Shown: positions 1 to 9,330, numbered from the stretch's first letter. The stretch is 64,000 nucleotides of DNA from Arthrobacter psychrochitiniphilus (GCF_003185915.1 NZ_QHLZ01000004.1:186001-250000); one strand, 5' to 3'. A program made the numbers and translations. Notes: a model not told the origin generated them from the sequence alone.

Positions 1-1113
1 GATGTGGTCCAACCCCTGCTGGCGCGGGCCTTTGGCTTGGCGGAGCTGAAATTTGATGTGGCCGACGGCGGGAAGTCGGCCATGCGCTTGTCCTTCCTTA
101 AGCTGGCGGAGGCCAAGCGGCTCCGGGCCGCGATTCTGGCCCGTGCGGCAGGCCTGTCCGTTGACCCTCTGGCACCGACCGAGGTGGCGGAGGCGCCGGA
201 AAGTCACGTTCTAGCCCTGAAACCGGCCAGAATTATTGGCGCCGCCGTGTTCAGCGGGACCACGGTTACCGCCCTGCTGGTGGTGGGTGCCGTGGTGGTA
301 GCTACTGTGTGGAGCGGTGAGCTCGGTATTTTAGTTGCTGCCGTGCCCTTGTTCATTGGGTTGGCAGCCTCTTACTGGAAAGCCATCACAGGTGACTTTA
401 ACTTCCGGATTGCACTCTCACCTGATGGCATCCGCCTGCACTACGGCCTGTTGGAAACGAGAGCTCAGACCATTCCGCCGGGCCGGATCCAAGCGGTTGG
501 TATTAGCCAGGGGCCCATGTGGCGCCCCTTTGGCTGGTACAAGGTTCATGTGAACGTGGCCGGTTATGGGGCCGATTCCTCGGATCATGGCTCACGGACC
601 GTCATGCTCCCGGCCGGAACATTAGCCGAAGTCATGGCCGTGCTGGGACTGGTATTTCCGGACCCCGGCGTGGAAAATCCCTTCGAGGTGTTTACCGCAG
701 GGCTCAAGGGCCCCGGTAATAGGGAGGGCTTTGTGCATTCCCCGCCCTCCGCCCGCTGGCTCGATCCCTTTGCCTGGCGTTATAACGCTTTCCGGGCCAC
801 CCAAACGGCCCTGTTGTGCCGCCATGGCAGGATCGTCCGGCGTTTGCAGGTGGTGCCGCATGAGCGGACCCAATCCCTCGGTCTGCACCAAGGCCCGCTC
901 ATGGCGGTGTTGGGCCTGGCCAGCTTCGAACTGCATTCCACTGTTGGCCCCATCAGGCCTTTGGTCCGTCACATGTCAGTTGCCAACTCATTGGCACTCT
1001 TTAATGAACAAGCCGCCCGCGCGGCAACCGCACGCCGGATCCACCGTGACGAGAAATGGCTCGCATCCGCGGCACCACAAGAACTCCCTGAGGAGACGGA
1101 AAATGGCGATTAA
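1..1113 (+). CDS. PH-domain membrane protein (YdbT/YdbS-like, bPH_2), 5' end missing
   Basis: The frame is open from the first base of the window, so the start lies upstream; 370 residues are visible. Two hydrophobic segments at about residues 77-97 and 105-126 form a membrane hairpin. The flanking soluble parts have the beta-rich make-up of bacterial PH (bPH_2) domains, for example the stretch with LSPDGIRLHYGLLETRAQTI just after the hairpin. The pattern PH-TM-TM-PH-PH matches the YdbT family, whose function is poorly known. The 3' end overlaps the next gene by 11 bases, so the two are probably co-transcribed and translationally coupled. Confidence 0.7.
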   Translation, partial: DVVQPLLARAFGLAELKFDVADGGKSAMRLSFLKLAEAKRLRAAILARAAGLSVDPLAPTEVAEAPESHVLALKPARIIGAAVFSGTTVTALLVVGAVVVATVWSGELGILVAAVPLFIGLAASYWKAITGDFNFRIALSPDGIRLHYGLLETRAQTIPPGRIQAVGISQGPMWRPFGWYKVHVNVAGYGADSSDHGSRTVMLPAGTLAEVMAVLGLVFPDPGVENPFEVFTAGLKGPGNREGFVHSPPSARWLDPFAWRYNAFRATQTALLCRHGRIVRRLQVVPHERTQSLGLHQGPLMAVLGLASFELHSTVGPIRPLVRHMSVANSLALFNEQAARAATARRIHRDEKWLASAAPQELPEETENGD

Positions 1114-2026
1114 GCCTGGCAGGCTTGGCATTGGAATCATTGGAGCTGGCAAGGTCGGAGCAGTCCTTGGGGCGGCGCTGCGCGGTGCCGGGCACGCTGT
1201 CGTGGGTGTTTCTGCGGTGTCAGAGGAATCCCGTGAGCGGGCGGAACTGCTGCTGCCAGGAGTTCCGGTCCTTGACGTGGCTGACATTGTGGAACGCTCG
1301 GAACTGGTGCTGTTGGCTGTTCCGGATGATGCCCTGAGCGATCTTGTTGCGGGGCTGGGCGCCGTGGGGGCATGGCAGGACGGGCAGTTGGTGGCGCACA
1401 CCTCGGGACGTTTCGGTACGGCGGTGCTGGCCCCTGTCAAGGCGGCCGGTGGGATTCCCTTGGCTCTGCATCCGGCCATGACCTTCACCGGCATGAGCCT
1501 AGACCTTACGCGGCTGGTTGATTGCAGCGTCGGAGTGAGCGCCGAGCCAGCCATGCTGCCCATCGCCCAAGCACTGGTGGTGGAGATGGGGGCGGAACCG
1601 GTGGTTATTGCCGAGGCTGACCGTGTCCTTTACCACGCGGCACTGGCGCATTCGGCGAACCACATGGTCACTCTCGTGGCCCAGGCGGGGCAGATATTGG
1701 CTGATATTGGCGTGGAGTCAAGTGGCCAGGTGCTGGGTCCCTTGCTGCGTGCAGCCTTGGAGAATGCACTGACCACGGGGGAAGCGGCACTGACCGGTCC
1801 GGTGGCGCGCGGGGATGCCGGAACCGTGGCGGCCCACGCGTCCGCCTTACGCGAGTACGCGCTGGACACTTCTTCCGCTGACGTCCTTGACGCGTACCTG
1901 GCCATGTCTGCCAGCACGGCTGCCCGGGCGGCCAAGCGCCGGATGCTTTCCGCGGAGGCGTATCTTGGTATCCAGGCGGCGTTGATGCCCGACGACGAAG
2001 CCGACACGGGCGTAGCCGGAAGCTAG
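1103..2026 (+). CDS. Rossmann-fold/DUF2520 oxidoreductase-like protein
   Basis: 307 residues. The start is ATG 1103, six bases after AGGAGA (1091-1096), inside the end of the previous gene; longer in-frame starts upstream would run through that gene. A dinucleotide-binding loop GIIGAGKVG lies near residues 10-18, followed by a 6-phosphogluconate-dehydrogenase-like helical C-terminal half (DUF2520). The fold is that of ketopantoate reductase and pyrroline-5-carboxylate reductase. The same family sits just before panC in other actinobacteria (Rv3603c in M. tuberculosis), which suggests a role near pantothenate synthesis, but no activity is assigned. Confidence 0.8.
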   Translation: MAIKPGRLGIGIIGAGKVGAVLGAALRGAGHAVVGVSAVSEESRERAELLLPGVPVLDVADIVERSELVLLAVPDDALSDLVAGLGAVGAWQDGQLVAHTSGRFGTAVLAPVKAAGGIPLALHPAMTFTGMSLDLTRLVDCSVGVSAEPAMLPIAQALVVEMGAEPVVIAEADRVLYHAALAHSANHMVTLVAQAGQILADIGVESSGQVLGPLLRAALENALTTGEAALTGPVARGDAGTVAAHASALREYALDTSSADVLDAYLAMSASTAARAAKRRMLSAEAYLGIQAALMPDDEADTGVAGS

Positions 2027-2088
2027 GTTCCTCTCACCTGGGTGACGGGTGGTGCGGCAGTTGTAAGAAGCGTTGATGAGAGAAGACC

Positions 2089-3036
2089 ATGAGCATTGAA
2101 CTTGTAAGGACCATTGCCGAGCTGAAGGCCAAAACGTCCGCGCTGCTAGTGTCCAGGGCCGGGGCCGGAGGCGGCGAGGTAGGTTCTGGGGCGCGGGCAG
2201 TCGGTACCCTGGCCCTGGTGCCCACCATGGGTGCCCTGCACCATGGGCACGCCCAGCTGGCGGCGGCCGCGGTGGCGGAGAACTCCGTGGTGGTGGCCAG
2301 TGTGTTTGTGAACCCACTGCAATTTGGTGACGCCACCGATCTGGCCCGCTACCCGCGCACCACCGATGCCGATCTGGCGCTGCTGGAAAAGGTGGGCGTC
2401 GATTTCATGTTCGCCCCAACCGTGGAGCAAATGTACCCCACGGGGGAGCCGATGGTGCGGATCACGGCCGGGAAGCTGGGGAACATGTACGAGGGCGCCT
2501 CACGCCCCGGACATTTTGACGGCGCGTTGACGGTAGTCGCCAAACTATTGCACGTGGGCATGCCCGGGCGTGGATTGGCGGCCCCTGATGCTGCCGGGCG
2601 TCTACCGTACCGGGCCTATTTTGGGCAGAAGGACGCCCAGCAGCTCACCTTGGTGCGCAAGATGGTGGCTGATTTGAACTTCCCGGTAGAGATTGTTCCC
2701 GTCCCCACCGTGCGTGATGCGGACGGGCTGGCCTCTTCGAGCAGGAACCGTTTCCTCTCGGAGCAGGAGCGTGAATCCGCCCTGGTGCTCTCCCGGGCCC
2801 TGCTGCTTCTGAAGCGCCGGGCCGATGCCCATGAACCACTGGACATTGATTCCGCCGTGGATTTAGTGCGTAGCGCCCCAGGCGTTGACCTGGACTACTT
2901 GGAAGTAGTAGATCCGGCCACGCTGGAAGTTCGCGGCGAAAACTGCCAGGACACGCCGTTCACCGGCGAGGCTCTGGTGCTGATCGCTGCCAAGGTGGGC
3001 CCGGTTCGGCTCATAGATAACATGCCCTTGGGCTGA
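2089..3036 (+). CDS. panC: pantoate--beta-alanine ligase
   Basis: 315 residues. The enzyme condenses pantoate and beta-alanine with ATP to form pantothenate in the cytoplasm. The HIGH-like nucleotide motif is present as HHGH at residues 51-54 after VPTMGAL, and a SSSRN segment stands at the KMSKS-like position. A glycine/alanine-rich insert at about residues 22-38, before the first core strand, makes it slightly longer than the common 280-300 residues; a similar run at about 164-180 is also low complexity. ATG 2089 follows a GAGAGAAG purine run. No panD follows, unlike in mycobacteria. Confidence 0.95.
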   Translation: MSIELVRTIAELKAKTSALLVSRAGAGGGEVGSGARAVGTLALVPTMGALHHGHAQLAAAAVAENSVVVASVFVNPLQFGDATDLARYPRTTDADLALLEKVGVDFMFAPTVEQMYPTGEPMVRITAGKLGNMYEGASRPGHFDGALTVVAKLLHVGMPGRGLAAPDAAGRLPYRAYFGQKDAQQLTLVRKMVADLNFPVEIVPVPTVRDADGLASSSRNRFLSEQERESALVLSRALLLLKRRADAHEPLDIDSAVDLVRSAPGVDLDYLEVVDPATLEVRGENCQDTPFTGEALVLIAAKVGPVRLIDNMPLG

Positions 3037-3082
3037 CGCCGCCACCCTCACGCGGCAACCGGAACTGTGCGCAGATCAGAAT

Positions 3083-3119
3083 AGAAAGCCCCGGCCAGAG
3101 TATGGTCGGGGCTTTCTTA
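3083..3119. terminator. bidirectional terminator between panC and the uridine module
   Basis: Inverted repeat AGAAAGCCCCGGCC ... GGTCGGGGCTTTCT with a 7-base loop and one G-T wobble, followed by T-rich sequence on both strands. It lies between the convergent ends of panC and the ribokinase gene. Confidence 0.85.
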
Positions 3120-3139
3120 GAGCAAATTGCTAGTGCGCA

Positions 3140-4075
3140 TCACTGGAGGATGGCGTCTACTTCTGTGCCTGAGGGGTAGGCCGTCTGGGTGCCCTTCTTG
3201 GTAGCAGCCAATGCCGCCGCAACAGAGGCGTAGCGGGCAGCCTCCACAAGGGTGCTGCCAGCTGCGAGTCGGGCGGCAACGGCACCTGTGAAAGCATCAC
3301 CGGCTCCGGTGGTGTCCACGGCGTCAACGGCTGTCGGGGCTATGCGCACTACTGGATTATCTATGTTGTGTGCGTCCAGCACCATGGATCCCGCCGCCCC
3401 TAGTGTGACTAGAACCTGATGCAATCCACGTCCGGCGAACTTCTCCACGGCGCCAAGCCACGCGGCTACCGGGGCATCCGGGGCAGGCATGATGAAGCCA
3501 TCAAGGAATTGCGAGGCCTCGTGGGAGTTGACGAGCAAAACATCGCTCAGTTGTGCCAGCTCTGTGGTGATCGCAGCGTACGGAGAGAGGTTGAGCAGGA
3601 CGCTTGCTCCGGCGTCGTGCCCTGCCTGGGCAGCAGCCTGCACGGTCTCCAGAGGAACTTCTAGGCACAGGCACACCACGCCGGCGCCGTTGAACAGCTC
3701 CGGGTTCATATCCGCGGGGGAGAGGGTACCGTTAGCGCCGGCAGAGATGATGATGCTGTTCTCGCCCCGGGCATCAACCGAGATGATGGCAACTCCCGTG
3801 GGTTCGCTGACTCGCCGGACGTGGCTGACGTCAACGCCGGCACCAGCCGTGGAAGCCAGTAGCATCTCACCGTTGGAATCGCTTCCAACAGCACCCAAGA
3901 GAGTGACATTGCCGCCTAAGCGGGCGGCGGAAACTGCCTGATTTGCGCTCTTGCCGCCGGGATTGATGGCAAAACCGTGGCCATGCAGGGTTTCGCCGGG
4001 GGAGGGCAGGCGTTCTGTATAAATGGTCAGATCTGCGTTCAGGGACCCGGCAACAACAATTCTGGAAGCTTTCAT
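3140..4075 (-). CDS. rbsK: ribokinase (PfkB family)
   Basis: 311 residues. It phosphorylates ribose to ribose 5-phosphate with ATP. The N-terminal PfkB signature NPGGKSANQAVSAARLGG and the C-terminal DTTGAGDAF anion-hole/catalytic-Asp signature are both present. ATG 4075 overlaps the stop of the transporter gene by four bases (ATGA). As last gene of the set hydrolase-transporter-ribokinase it would take up the ribose released from uridine or another ribonucleoside, as in the uriR-rbsK1-uriT-uriH cluster of Corynebacterium glutamicum. Confidence 0.92.
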   Translation of the reverse strand: MKASRIVVAGSLNADLTIYTERLPSPGETLHGHGFAINPGGKSANQAVSAARLGGNVTLLGAVGSDSNGEMLLASTAGAGVDVSHVRRVSEPTGVAIISVDARGENSIIISAGANGTLSPADMNPELFNGAGVVCLCLEVPLETVQAAAQAGHDAGASVLLNLSPYAAITTELAQLSDVLLVNSHEASQFLDGFIMPAPDAPVAAWLGAVEKFAGRGLHQVLVTLGAAGSMVLDAHNIDNPVVRIAPTAVDAVDTTGAGDAFTGAVAARLAAGSTLVEAARYASVAAALAATKKGTQTAYPSGTEVDAILQ

Positions 4076-5502
4076 GAACCCACCTCGGCATCGAGGGGTT
4101 TAGGCACCAGCAACGAGGCGGCGAACGCGGCGGCGCTCAGAACCAAGGCCACAACAACCACTGTCAAATAGGAGCCGTGGCCACCTAGTGGGGCCGTTGC
4201 TACTAAAATGGCCGGCAGCACTAGAAAGCTGAGCCCGGCACCTAGATTGAAAGCGCCGGCATTCATGCCAGGCAGGAAGCCAGGGTTTCCTTCGGGAGAC
4301 AGCACCACACCAAGACCGTTGAGCATGATGTTCACCGTACCGGCATACATAATGCCCAGCAATACGGTTCCAGCAATCATCCACGGCAGGCTATGCAAGC
4401 CCAGGAAGCCGATGATGGCGAGGGAGCCAATGCTGCCCAGCAGGCCAATTCTGAGCATCTTGGTGTAGCCAAACACCGGGGCCAGACGGCCCGTGATGGG
4501 GCCAAAAACCCAGCCGAGTAGAGCGTAAGGGGTCAGGATTAGCAGGCTCATCTCGGTGGCACCAATCCCAAATCCGGGATCGGCGCCCTGCACGAAGGCC
4601 GGCACAATGCCATTGATCACGGCAAAAATACCGGTCATGGTCAGCGTTGTTGTCAGCAGCGGCGCCCAAGTGGAGCGCTGGCGCAGGTGCACAATCTCCA
4701 CCATGGGATGCGCCGAACGCTTCTCCACTGTCCAGAACGCCATGAAAGCTAGCACGGAGACCAGAGCCAAGGCCAGTGCGCTCAGCAACGGACCGAGCGT
4801 GAAGCTGCCCACCAACTTGGTGGCCTCGTTCAGTGCGGTCAGCAGGGCGCCAACGGCAATAACAATGAAAAATACGCCAAGCCAGTCCATCTTCGTGCCT
4901 TCGCCGGGCTTTGATTCACGGGCGAGGAACGCGATTAGCACAGTAGCGATCACGGCCACAACAACCATGAGCCAGAAAATGCTGCGGAAGCCAAAGTGTT
5001 CGGCAAAGTAGCCGCCCACGAAGGAGTCAATGCCCGCGATCCCGCCATTGACGGCCGTGACAAGGCCCATCAGTGCGCCGTACTTCTTGGGATCCCGCAC
5101 GGCGGAACGGAGCATGATTAGGCACAAGGGAACAGTGGGTCCGCTAATGCCTTGAATGATCCGGCCTACAAAGAGCCACGTGATGTCTGGGGCCATGGCC
5201 GAGATGATGGAACCAACGCCCATCATTGCCATCATGGCGATCAGGACCTTTTTGCGCCCGATGATGTCGCTCAAGCGGGGCAGGAACAAAGAGAACACAG
5301 CTGCCGCGGTGAAGAACCACGTTTGGGACAGGCCAATGGCCGCTTGGCTGGCGTTGAGTTCCTCGCCCATCGTGACCAGCGCCGGGCTGAGCATGGAGGC
5401 ATTGAGCTGGAAGGCAATGCAGGCAGTTAGCAACGCCACCATGAGGGCCGTGATGTTGCCGGTCTTGGCAAACTTATTCGTGGTGGAGAGAGGTTGGCTC
5501 AC
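4072..5502 (-). CDS. uriT: MFS transporter, probable uridine/ribonucleoside importer
   Basis: 476 residues with about 12-14 hydrophobic segments. The MFS loop motif LSDIIGRKKVLI follows the second membrane segment, as in the DHA/14-TMS branches. Start ATG 5502 overlaps the hydrolase stop by four bases and its own stop overlaps the ribokinase start the same way, so the three genes form a tight operon. Substrate is inferred from the neighbours: a nucleoside hydrolase, a ribokinase and a divergent LacI regulator, the same set as the corynebacterial uridine cluster. By sequence alone it could be a drug exporter of the same superfamily. Confidence 0.7.
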   Translation of the reverse strand: MSQPLSTTNKFAKTGNITALMVALLTACIAFQLNASMLSPALVTMGEELNASQAAIGLSQTWFFTAAAVFSLFLPRLSDIIGRKKVLIAMMAMMGVGSIISAMAPDITWLFVGRIIQGISGPTVPLCLIMLRSAVRDPKKYGALMGLVTAVNGGIAGIDSFVGGYFAEHFGFRSIFWLMVVVAVIATVLIAFLARESKPGEGTKMDWLGVFFIVIAVGALLTALNEATKLVGSFTLGPLLSALALALVSVLAFMAFWTVEKRSAHPMVEIVHLRQRSTWAPLLTTTLTMTGIFAVINGIVPAFVQGADPGFGIGATEMSLLILTPYALLGWVFGPITGRLAPVFGYTKMLRIGLLGSIGSLAIIGFLGLHSLPWMIAGTVLLGIMYAGTVNIMLNGLGVVLSPEGNPGFLPGMNAGAFNLGAGLSFLVLPAILVATAPLGGHGSYLTVVVVALVLSAAAFAASLLVPKPLDAEVGS

Positions 5503-6494
5503 AAGTCAACCTCGCCAATGCGTACCAGGGCATCGGTGACCATGTTCCAGAACTTCTCATGATCAAGACTCACAGCCACTGAGGTTTTGCAGCCGGCCGG
5601 TGCCGGGGCGCGGAAATCGGCCACGGTCATACCCAAGGTCAGTGTGCCCGTGAGCTCAATGTCAACGGGAACCTTCTGGGTGGTCATAACTGTTGGATCG
5701 ATGACGTAGGCCACGGCGCAGGGGTCATGGACCGGTGGGTAGTCGAAGCCCTGGGCGTCCTTATAGGTTTGCGTGAAGAATTCCATGAGTTCCATAACGA
5801 ACTTGGCCGGTTTTGTGCCCACAGCCTCGATGGCGGCAACAACCTCGGGTGTGGCGAGTGCCTGATGGGTGAGGTCAAGGCCCACCATGAGAACTTCCCA
5901 GCCTGCATTGAAGACAATGTGTGCGGCCTCGGGGTCAATCTTGATGTTGAATTCAGCTACAGGGCTCCAATTACCCACGTGATAACCGCCGCCCATCAGG
6001 ACAACTTCCTTCACGCGCTCAACGATGCGCGGTTCCTTGCGGACAGCCATAGCAATGTTGGTCAAGCCGGCAGTGGGCACCAAGGTGATTGTGCCGGGCT
6101 CGTGCGCCATAACAGTTTCAATGATGAGGTCAACGGCGTGGCGCGGGTCAAGCTCGATTCTTGACTCGGGCTGATCGGGGCCGTCCATGCCGGAGTCACC
6201 GTGAATTGTTGGCGCCGTTTCAATGGTGCGCACCAGCGGGCGGTCGCAGCCCGCGGCAAAGGGGACGCCGGTGATGCCGGCAATGGTACCCACGGAAAGG
6301 GCGTTACGGGTGACCTTTTCAAGGGTCTGATTACCCACCACCGTGGTCACGGCGAGCAGCTCAATGTTCGGGTTGCCGTGTGCCAAAAGCAGCGCTACAG
6401 CGTCATCATGGCCGGGATCGCAGTCAAGGATGATCTTGCGGGGCGCGCCGGTGGGGGCAGTAAGACCTGTGGTGAGGTTCTGTTCCATATTCAC
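5499..6494 (-). CDS. uriH: ribonucleoside hydrolase (inosine-uridine preferring family)
   Basis: 331 residues. It splits the N-glycosidic bond of ribonucleosides to base plus ribose. The calcium-binding signature LDCDPGHDDA is at about residues 23-32 and a conserved VHDPCAVAYV segment lies in the C-terminal half, as in RihA/RihB/UriH. GTG 6494 is preferred because GGAG lies six bases before it; ATG 6488 is two codons inside and too far from that site. First gene of the operon transcribed away from the LacI-type regulator. Preference for uridine is inferred from cluster composition. Confidence 0.88.
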   Translation of the reverse strand: MNMEQNLTTGLTAPTGAPRKIILDCDPGHDDAVALLLAHGNPNIELLAVTTVVGNQTLEKVTRNALSVGTIAGITGVPFAAGCDRPLVRTIETAPTIHGDSGMDGPDQPESRIELDPRHAVDLIIETVMAHEPGTITLVPTAGLTNIAMAVRKEPRIVERVKEVVLMGGGYHVGNWSPVAEFNIKIDPEAAHIVFNAGWEVLMVGLDLTHQALATPEVVAAIEAVGTKPAKFVMELMEFFTQTYKDAQGFDYPPVHDPCAVAYVIDPTVMTTQKVPVDIELTGTLTLGMTVADFRAPAPAGCKTSVAVSLDHEKFWNMVTDALVRIGEVDL

Positions 6495-6578
6495 TTAATT
6501 CTCCACGTCGTTGGGGGGATTCCGGCGGGCCGGGATCTTGCTCAGCGCTTAGTCTGGCACCGAAAAGCACCTCACGTC

Positions 6579-6609
6579 AACCGCTTAACGCACTTTACGT
6601 TAAGCGTTT
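6579..6609. promoter_or_regulatory. candidate operator of the LacI regulator
   Basis: Perfect inverted repeat CGCTTAACG (6582-6590) / CGTTAAGCG (6598-6606) with a 7-base spacer and further matching A/T pairs outside. It sits between the divergent hydrolase operon and the LacI-type gene, about 85 bases before the hydrolase start, where a repressor could control both. Confidence 0.7.
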
Positions 6610-6647
6610 GATCCATTGCGCTTGTAACAACTCCGCTGTGGCCTCGA

Positions 6648-6653
6648 TAGGAT
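6648..6653 (+). promoter_or_regulatory. -10 box of a leaderless promoter for the LacI regulator
   Basis: TAGGAT followed by six bases and the ATG at 6660. No Shine-Dalgarno sequence precedes the start, so the transcript probably begins at or next to the ATG. Confidence 0.55.
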
Positions 6654-6659
6654 CGCTGC

Positions 6660-7700
6660 ATGGATGATTTTAAAACCTCCTCTGTACCCCGCGAAGGGTC
6701 CGCGCGTGTCACGGCTGCCATGGTGGGAGCCAGGGCCGGAGTCTCAGTAGCAACGGTTTCACTGGTGACCAGCGGCAAGACCGCGGGCCGGGTCTCAAAG
6801 GAAAACATTGCCAGGGTCCAAGAAGCTGTTGCCGAGCTGGGTTATGTTGTCAACGGTTTGGGCAGCTCACTCGCCAAGGGGCGCAGCAATATTGTCATCT
6901 TGGTGGCCCCGGATGTTTCCAATCCCTTCTTTGCCAAGGTCATTGCCGGTGTTAGGGAAGTTCTAGGCGAGAGCTTCCAATTACTGCTCTCGGTGACCGA
7001 GGCCGGGCAAACCCCCGCACCGCAAGATGTGCGCAAGCTGCTGGCGCTGCGCCCGGCGGGTTTGTTAGTTGACGCCCCCAGTGCACATTTTTTGGCCGAG
7101 CTTCAAATGAGCGATCCCATGGTGCTTTTGGATGCCGCCGGTATTACCAGCGCCGCGCCCTCAATCAACTTCGATGTTGCCCACGGCGCCCACTTGCTGG
7201 CACTCCACCTGGAAGCGCAAGGGCACGCTGCGGTGGCTTATCTTGACAGCTCAACAGGTACGGAGACGTTCCGTGTGCGCCGCGAGGCCTTCCACCGTTC
7301 CGCAGCCCAGCTCGGACTCAAAGTGGTGGCCCAAGGCAGTTCCATGATTGACGTCGGTGCGGCGGCTCTGGCGTTCACTGACTCCTGGTCGGATTGGTCG
7401 CACAAGGGGGTGTCCGCCGTCGTTTGTGCAACAGACACCCACGCCTACGGGGTTCTGCAGGAAGCGCGTGTTGCGGGACTGGCTGTTCCGAAAGAGCTAG
7501 CAGTGACTGGCTTTGACGATCTGCCATATTCTGCAACTTCGAATCCTGGCCTCACCACAGTGCATTTACCGGCACTGGAAATGGGGCGGCTCGCCGGTAG
7601 GGAATTACAGAAGCTCATGGCCGGAGAGGCTGCGCAGACGGTACCCAAGACGTTGCCGGCCACGCTGGTAGTACGCGGCTCTACCGCAGAGCCCGCCTAG
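6660..7700 (+). CDS. uriR: LacI-family transcriptional regulator of the uridine/ribonucleoside module
   Basis: 346 residues. The N-terminal helix-turn-helix with the LacI pattern VGARAGVSVATVSLVTSG spans about residues 22-40, followed by the hinge region and a periplasmic-binding-protein-like sensor domain. The C-terminal part carries the family sequence ELAVTGFDDLPYSATSNPGL. It is transcribed divergently from the hydrolase-transporter-ribokinase operon with the inverted repeat 6582-6606 between them, so it is most likely a repressor released by uridine or a ribose derivative. The effector is not visible from sequence. Confidence 0.85.
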   Translation: MDDFKTSSVPREGSARVTAAMVGARAGVSVATVSLVTSGKTAGRVSKENIARVQEAVAELGYVVNGLGSSLAKGRSNIVILVAPDVSNPFFAKVIAGVREVLGESFQLLLSVTEAGQTPAPQDVRKLLALRPAGLLVDAPSAHFLAELQMSDPMVLLDAAGITSAAPSINFDVAHGAHLLALHLEAQGHAAVAYLDSSTGTETFRVRREAFHRSAAQLGLKVVAQGSSMIDVGAAALAFTDSWSDWSHKGVSAVVCATDTHAYGVLQEARVAGLAVPKELAVTGFDDLPYSATSNPGLTTVHLPALEMGRLAGRELQKLMAGEAAQTVPKTLPATLVVRGSTAEPA

Positions 7701-7816
7701 AACCGTCACAAAGAAGAGTAGAACTCTTCTGCAGGGAAGGTGAGGGGAGGCTAGTAAGAGGGTGGAAAACTAGGCACGTAGGATTCACCCAGATTCACCA
7801 ACTAAGCTGTTAACTC

Positions 7817-9316
7817 GTGAGCGCAGAAAATACCCTTTCCCCTGAACCCAATGACGCCTCTGAGCAAATGCTTGTCCGTTTGGACAAGCGAACCAAGTTG
7901 CTTGAACGAGGCGAACAGGCCTACCCGGTTGGGGTGGCGCGGACCCACACACTCGAAGAGATCCGCGCAAAATATCTGGAACTTGAAGCAGACACAGCAA
8001 CAGGTGATGTGGCTGGTGTCACCGGCCGGGTTGTGTATATACGTAACAAGGGCAAGCTGTGCTTCGCCACACTTCAATCGGGTGCCGGAGCACGTCTGCA
8101 GATCATGCTCTCGCTCGCAAATGTGGGCGAAGGCGCGATGGCCGACTGGAAGGCACTCGTTGACCTGGGCGATCACGTCTTCTTCAAGGGTGAGGTCATC
8201 AGCTCCCGTACCGGTGAACTCTCCATCATGGCATCCGAATGGGCTATGGCATCAAAGGCGCTTCGCCCGCTGCCTGTTCTGCACGCAGAACTCTCCGAAG
8301 AAATGCGTGTGCGCCAGCGTTATGTTGACTTGATTGTCCGCGACACCGCCCGCGACCAAGTACGGATGCGCTCAGCCATCGTCAAGGCCATCAGGGACAC
8401 GCTCCACGGCGAAGAATACATTGAACTTGAAACGCCCATTTTGCAGCTCATCCATGGTGGGGCTTCAGCCCGCCCGTTCCACACGCATCTTAACGCTTTT
8501 GACCAGCCCATGACTTTGCGTATTGCCATTGAGCTGTACTTGAAGCGTGCAGTGGTTGGGGGCATGGATAAGGTCTTTGAAGTGGGCCGAATCTTCCGCA
8601 ATGAAGGGGTCGATTCAACGCACAGCCCGGAATTCACCATGCTGGAAGCCTATGAGGCTTATGGTGATCAATTCACCATGGCAAAAATCATGCAGCGCAT
8701 TATTCTTGCGGCAGCAGATGCCGTGGGTTCACGTGTCATTGAAACTGATCGCGGACCAATTAACCTCGACGGAGAATGGCCATGGCTACCCGTCTATCAG
8801 GGCCTCTCCGACGGTGTTGGCCAGGAAATCACCCCCGAGACAACGGCAGAGCAATTGCGCGCCATTGCGAACGAGCGCAACATCAAAATTGATCCGGCCT
8901 GGGATGCTGAAAAGCTTGTCACGGAACTTTTTGGTGAAATTGTAGAACCGACACTAATTCAGCCCACCTTCGTTTGCGATTACCCGCCCTCGGCCCAGCC
9001 CCTGGCCCGTCCGCACCGGGACAAGGAAAACCTCATTGAGGCGTGGGACCTGATTATTGACGGCCGGGAAACCGGAACAGCATTCTCTGAGCTCATTGAC
9101 CCGGTAATCCAGCGCGAACGTTTGACCCAGCAATCACTGGCAGCGGCGGCAGGAGACCCTGAAGCCATGCAGTTGGACGAAGACTTCCTGCGGGCCTTGG
9201 AATACGGTGCCCCACCCATGGGGGGTCTGGGCCTGGGTGTTGACCGTTTGGTCATGCTCTTCACAGGTGTTGGTATTCGGGAAGCCATTCTCTTTCCCTT
9301 GATGAAGCCAGAGTAG
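7817..9316 (+). CDS. lysS: lysine--tRNA ligase (class II)
   Basis: 499 residues. An N-terminal OB-fold anticodon-binding domain (about 55-160) precedes the class II catalytic domain. Motif 2 is seen as FRNEGVDSTHSPEFTMLE and motif 3 as GLGLGVDRLVMLFTG, with the LysRS ending IREAILFPLMKP. The start is GTG 7817; it lacks a clear ribosome-binding site, but TAAGCT eight bases upstream could be the -10 box of a leaderless promoter. Position before lsr2 and clpC is the conserved actinobacterial order. A tRNA-Lys gene lies 20 kb downstream. Confidence 0.96.
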   Translation: MSAENTLSPEPNDASEQMLVRLDKRTKLLERGEQAYPVGVARTHTLEEIRAKYLELEADTATGDVAGVTGRVVYIRNKGKLCFATLQSGAGARLQIMLSLANVGEGAMADWKALVDLGDHVFFKGEVISSRTGELSIMASEWAMASKALRPLPVLHAELSEEMRVRQRYVDLIVRDTARDQVRMRSAIVKAIRDTLHGEEYIELETPILQLIHGGASARPFHTHLNAFDQPMTLRIAIELYLKRAVVGGMDKVFEVGRIFRNEGVDSTHSPEFTMLEAYEAYGDQFTMAKIMQRIILAAADAVGSRVIETDRGPINLDGEWPWLPVYQGLSDGVGQEITPETTAEQLRAIANERNIKIDPAWDAEKLVTELFGEIVEPTLIQPTFVCDYPPSAQPLARPHRDKENLIEAWDLIIDGRETGTAFSELIDPVIQRERLTQQSLAAAAGDPEAMQLDEDFLRALEYGAPPMGGLGLGVDRLVMLFTGVGIREAILFPLMKPE

Positions 9317-9330
9317 GAGCAGCAAAGAAA

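Noticed and set aside
731..1102. Longer DUF2520 protein starting inside the PH-domain gene
   Set aside because: Residues before ATG 1103 are a frame shadow of the upstream gene, and AGGAGA fixes the start at 1103.
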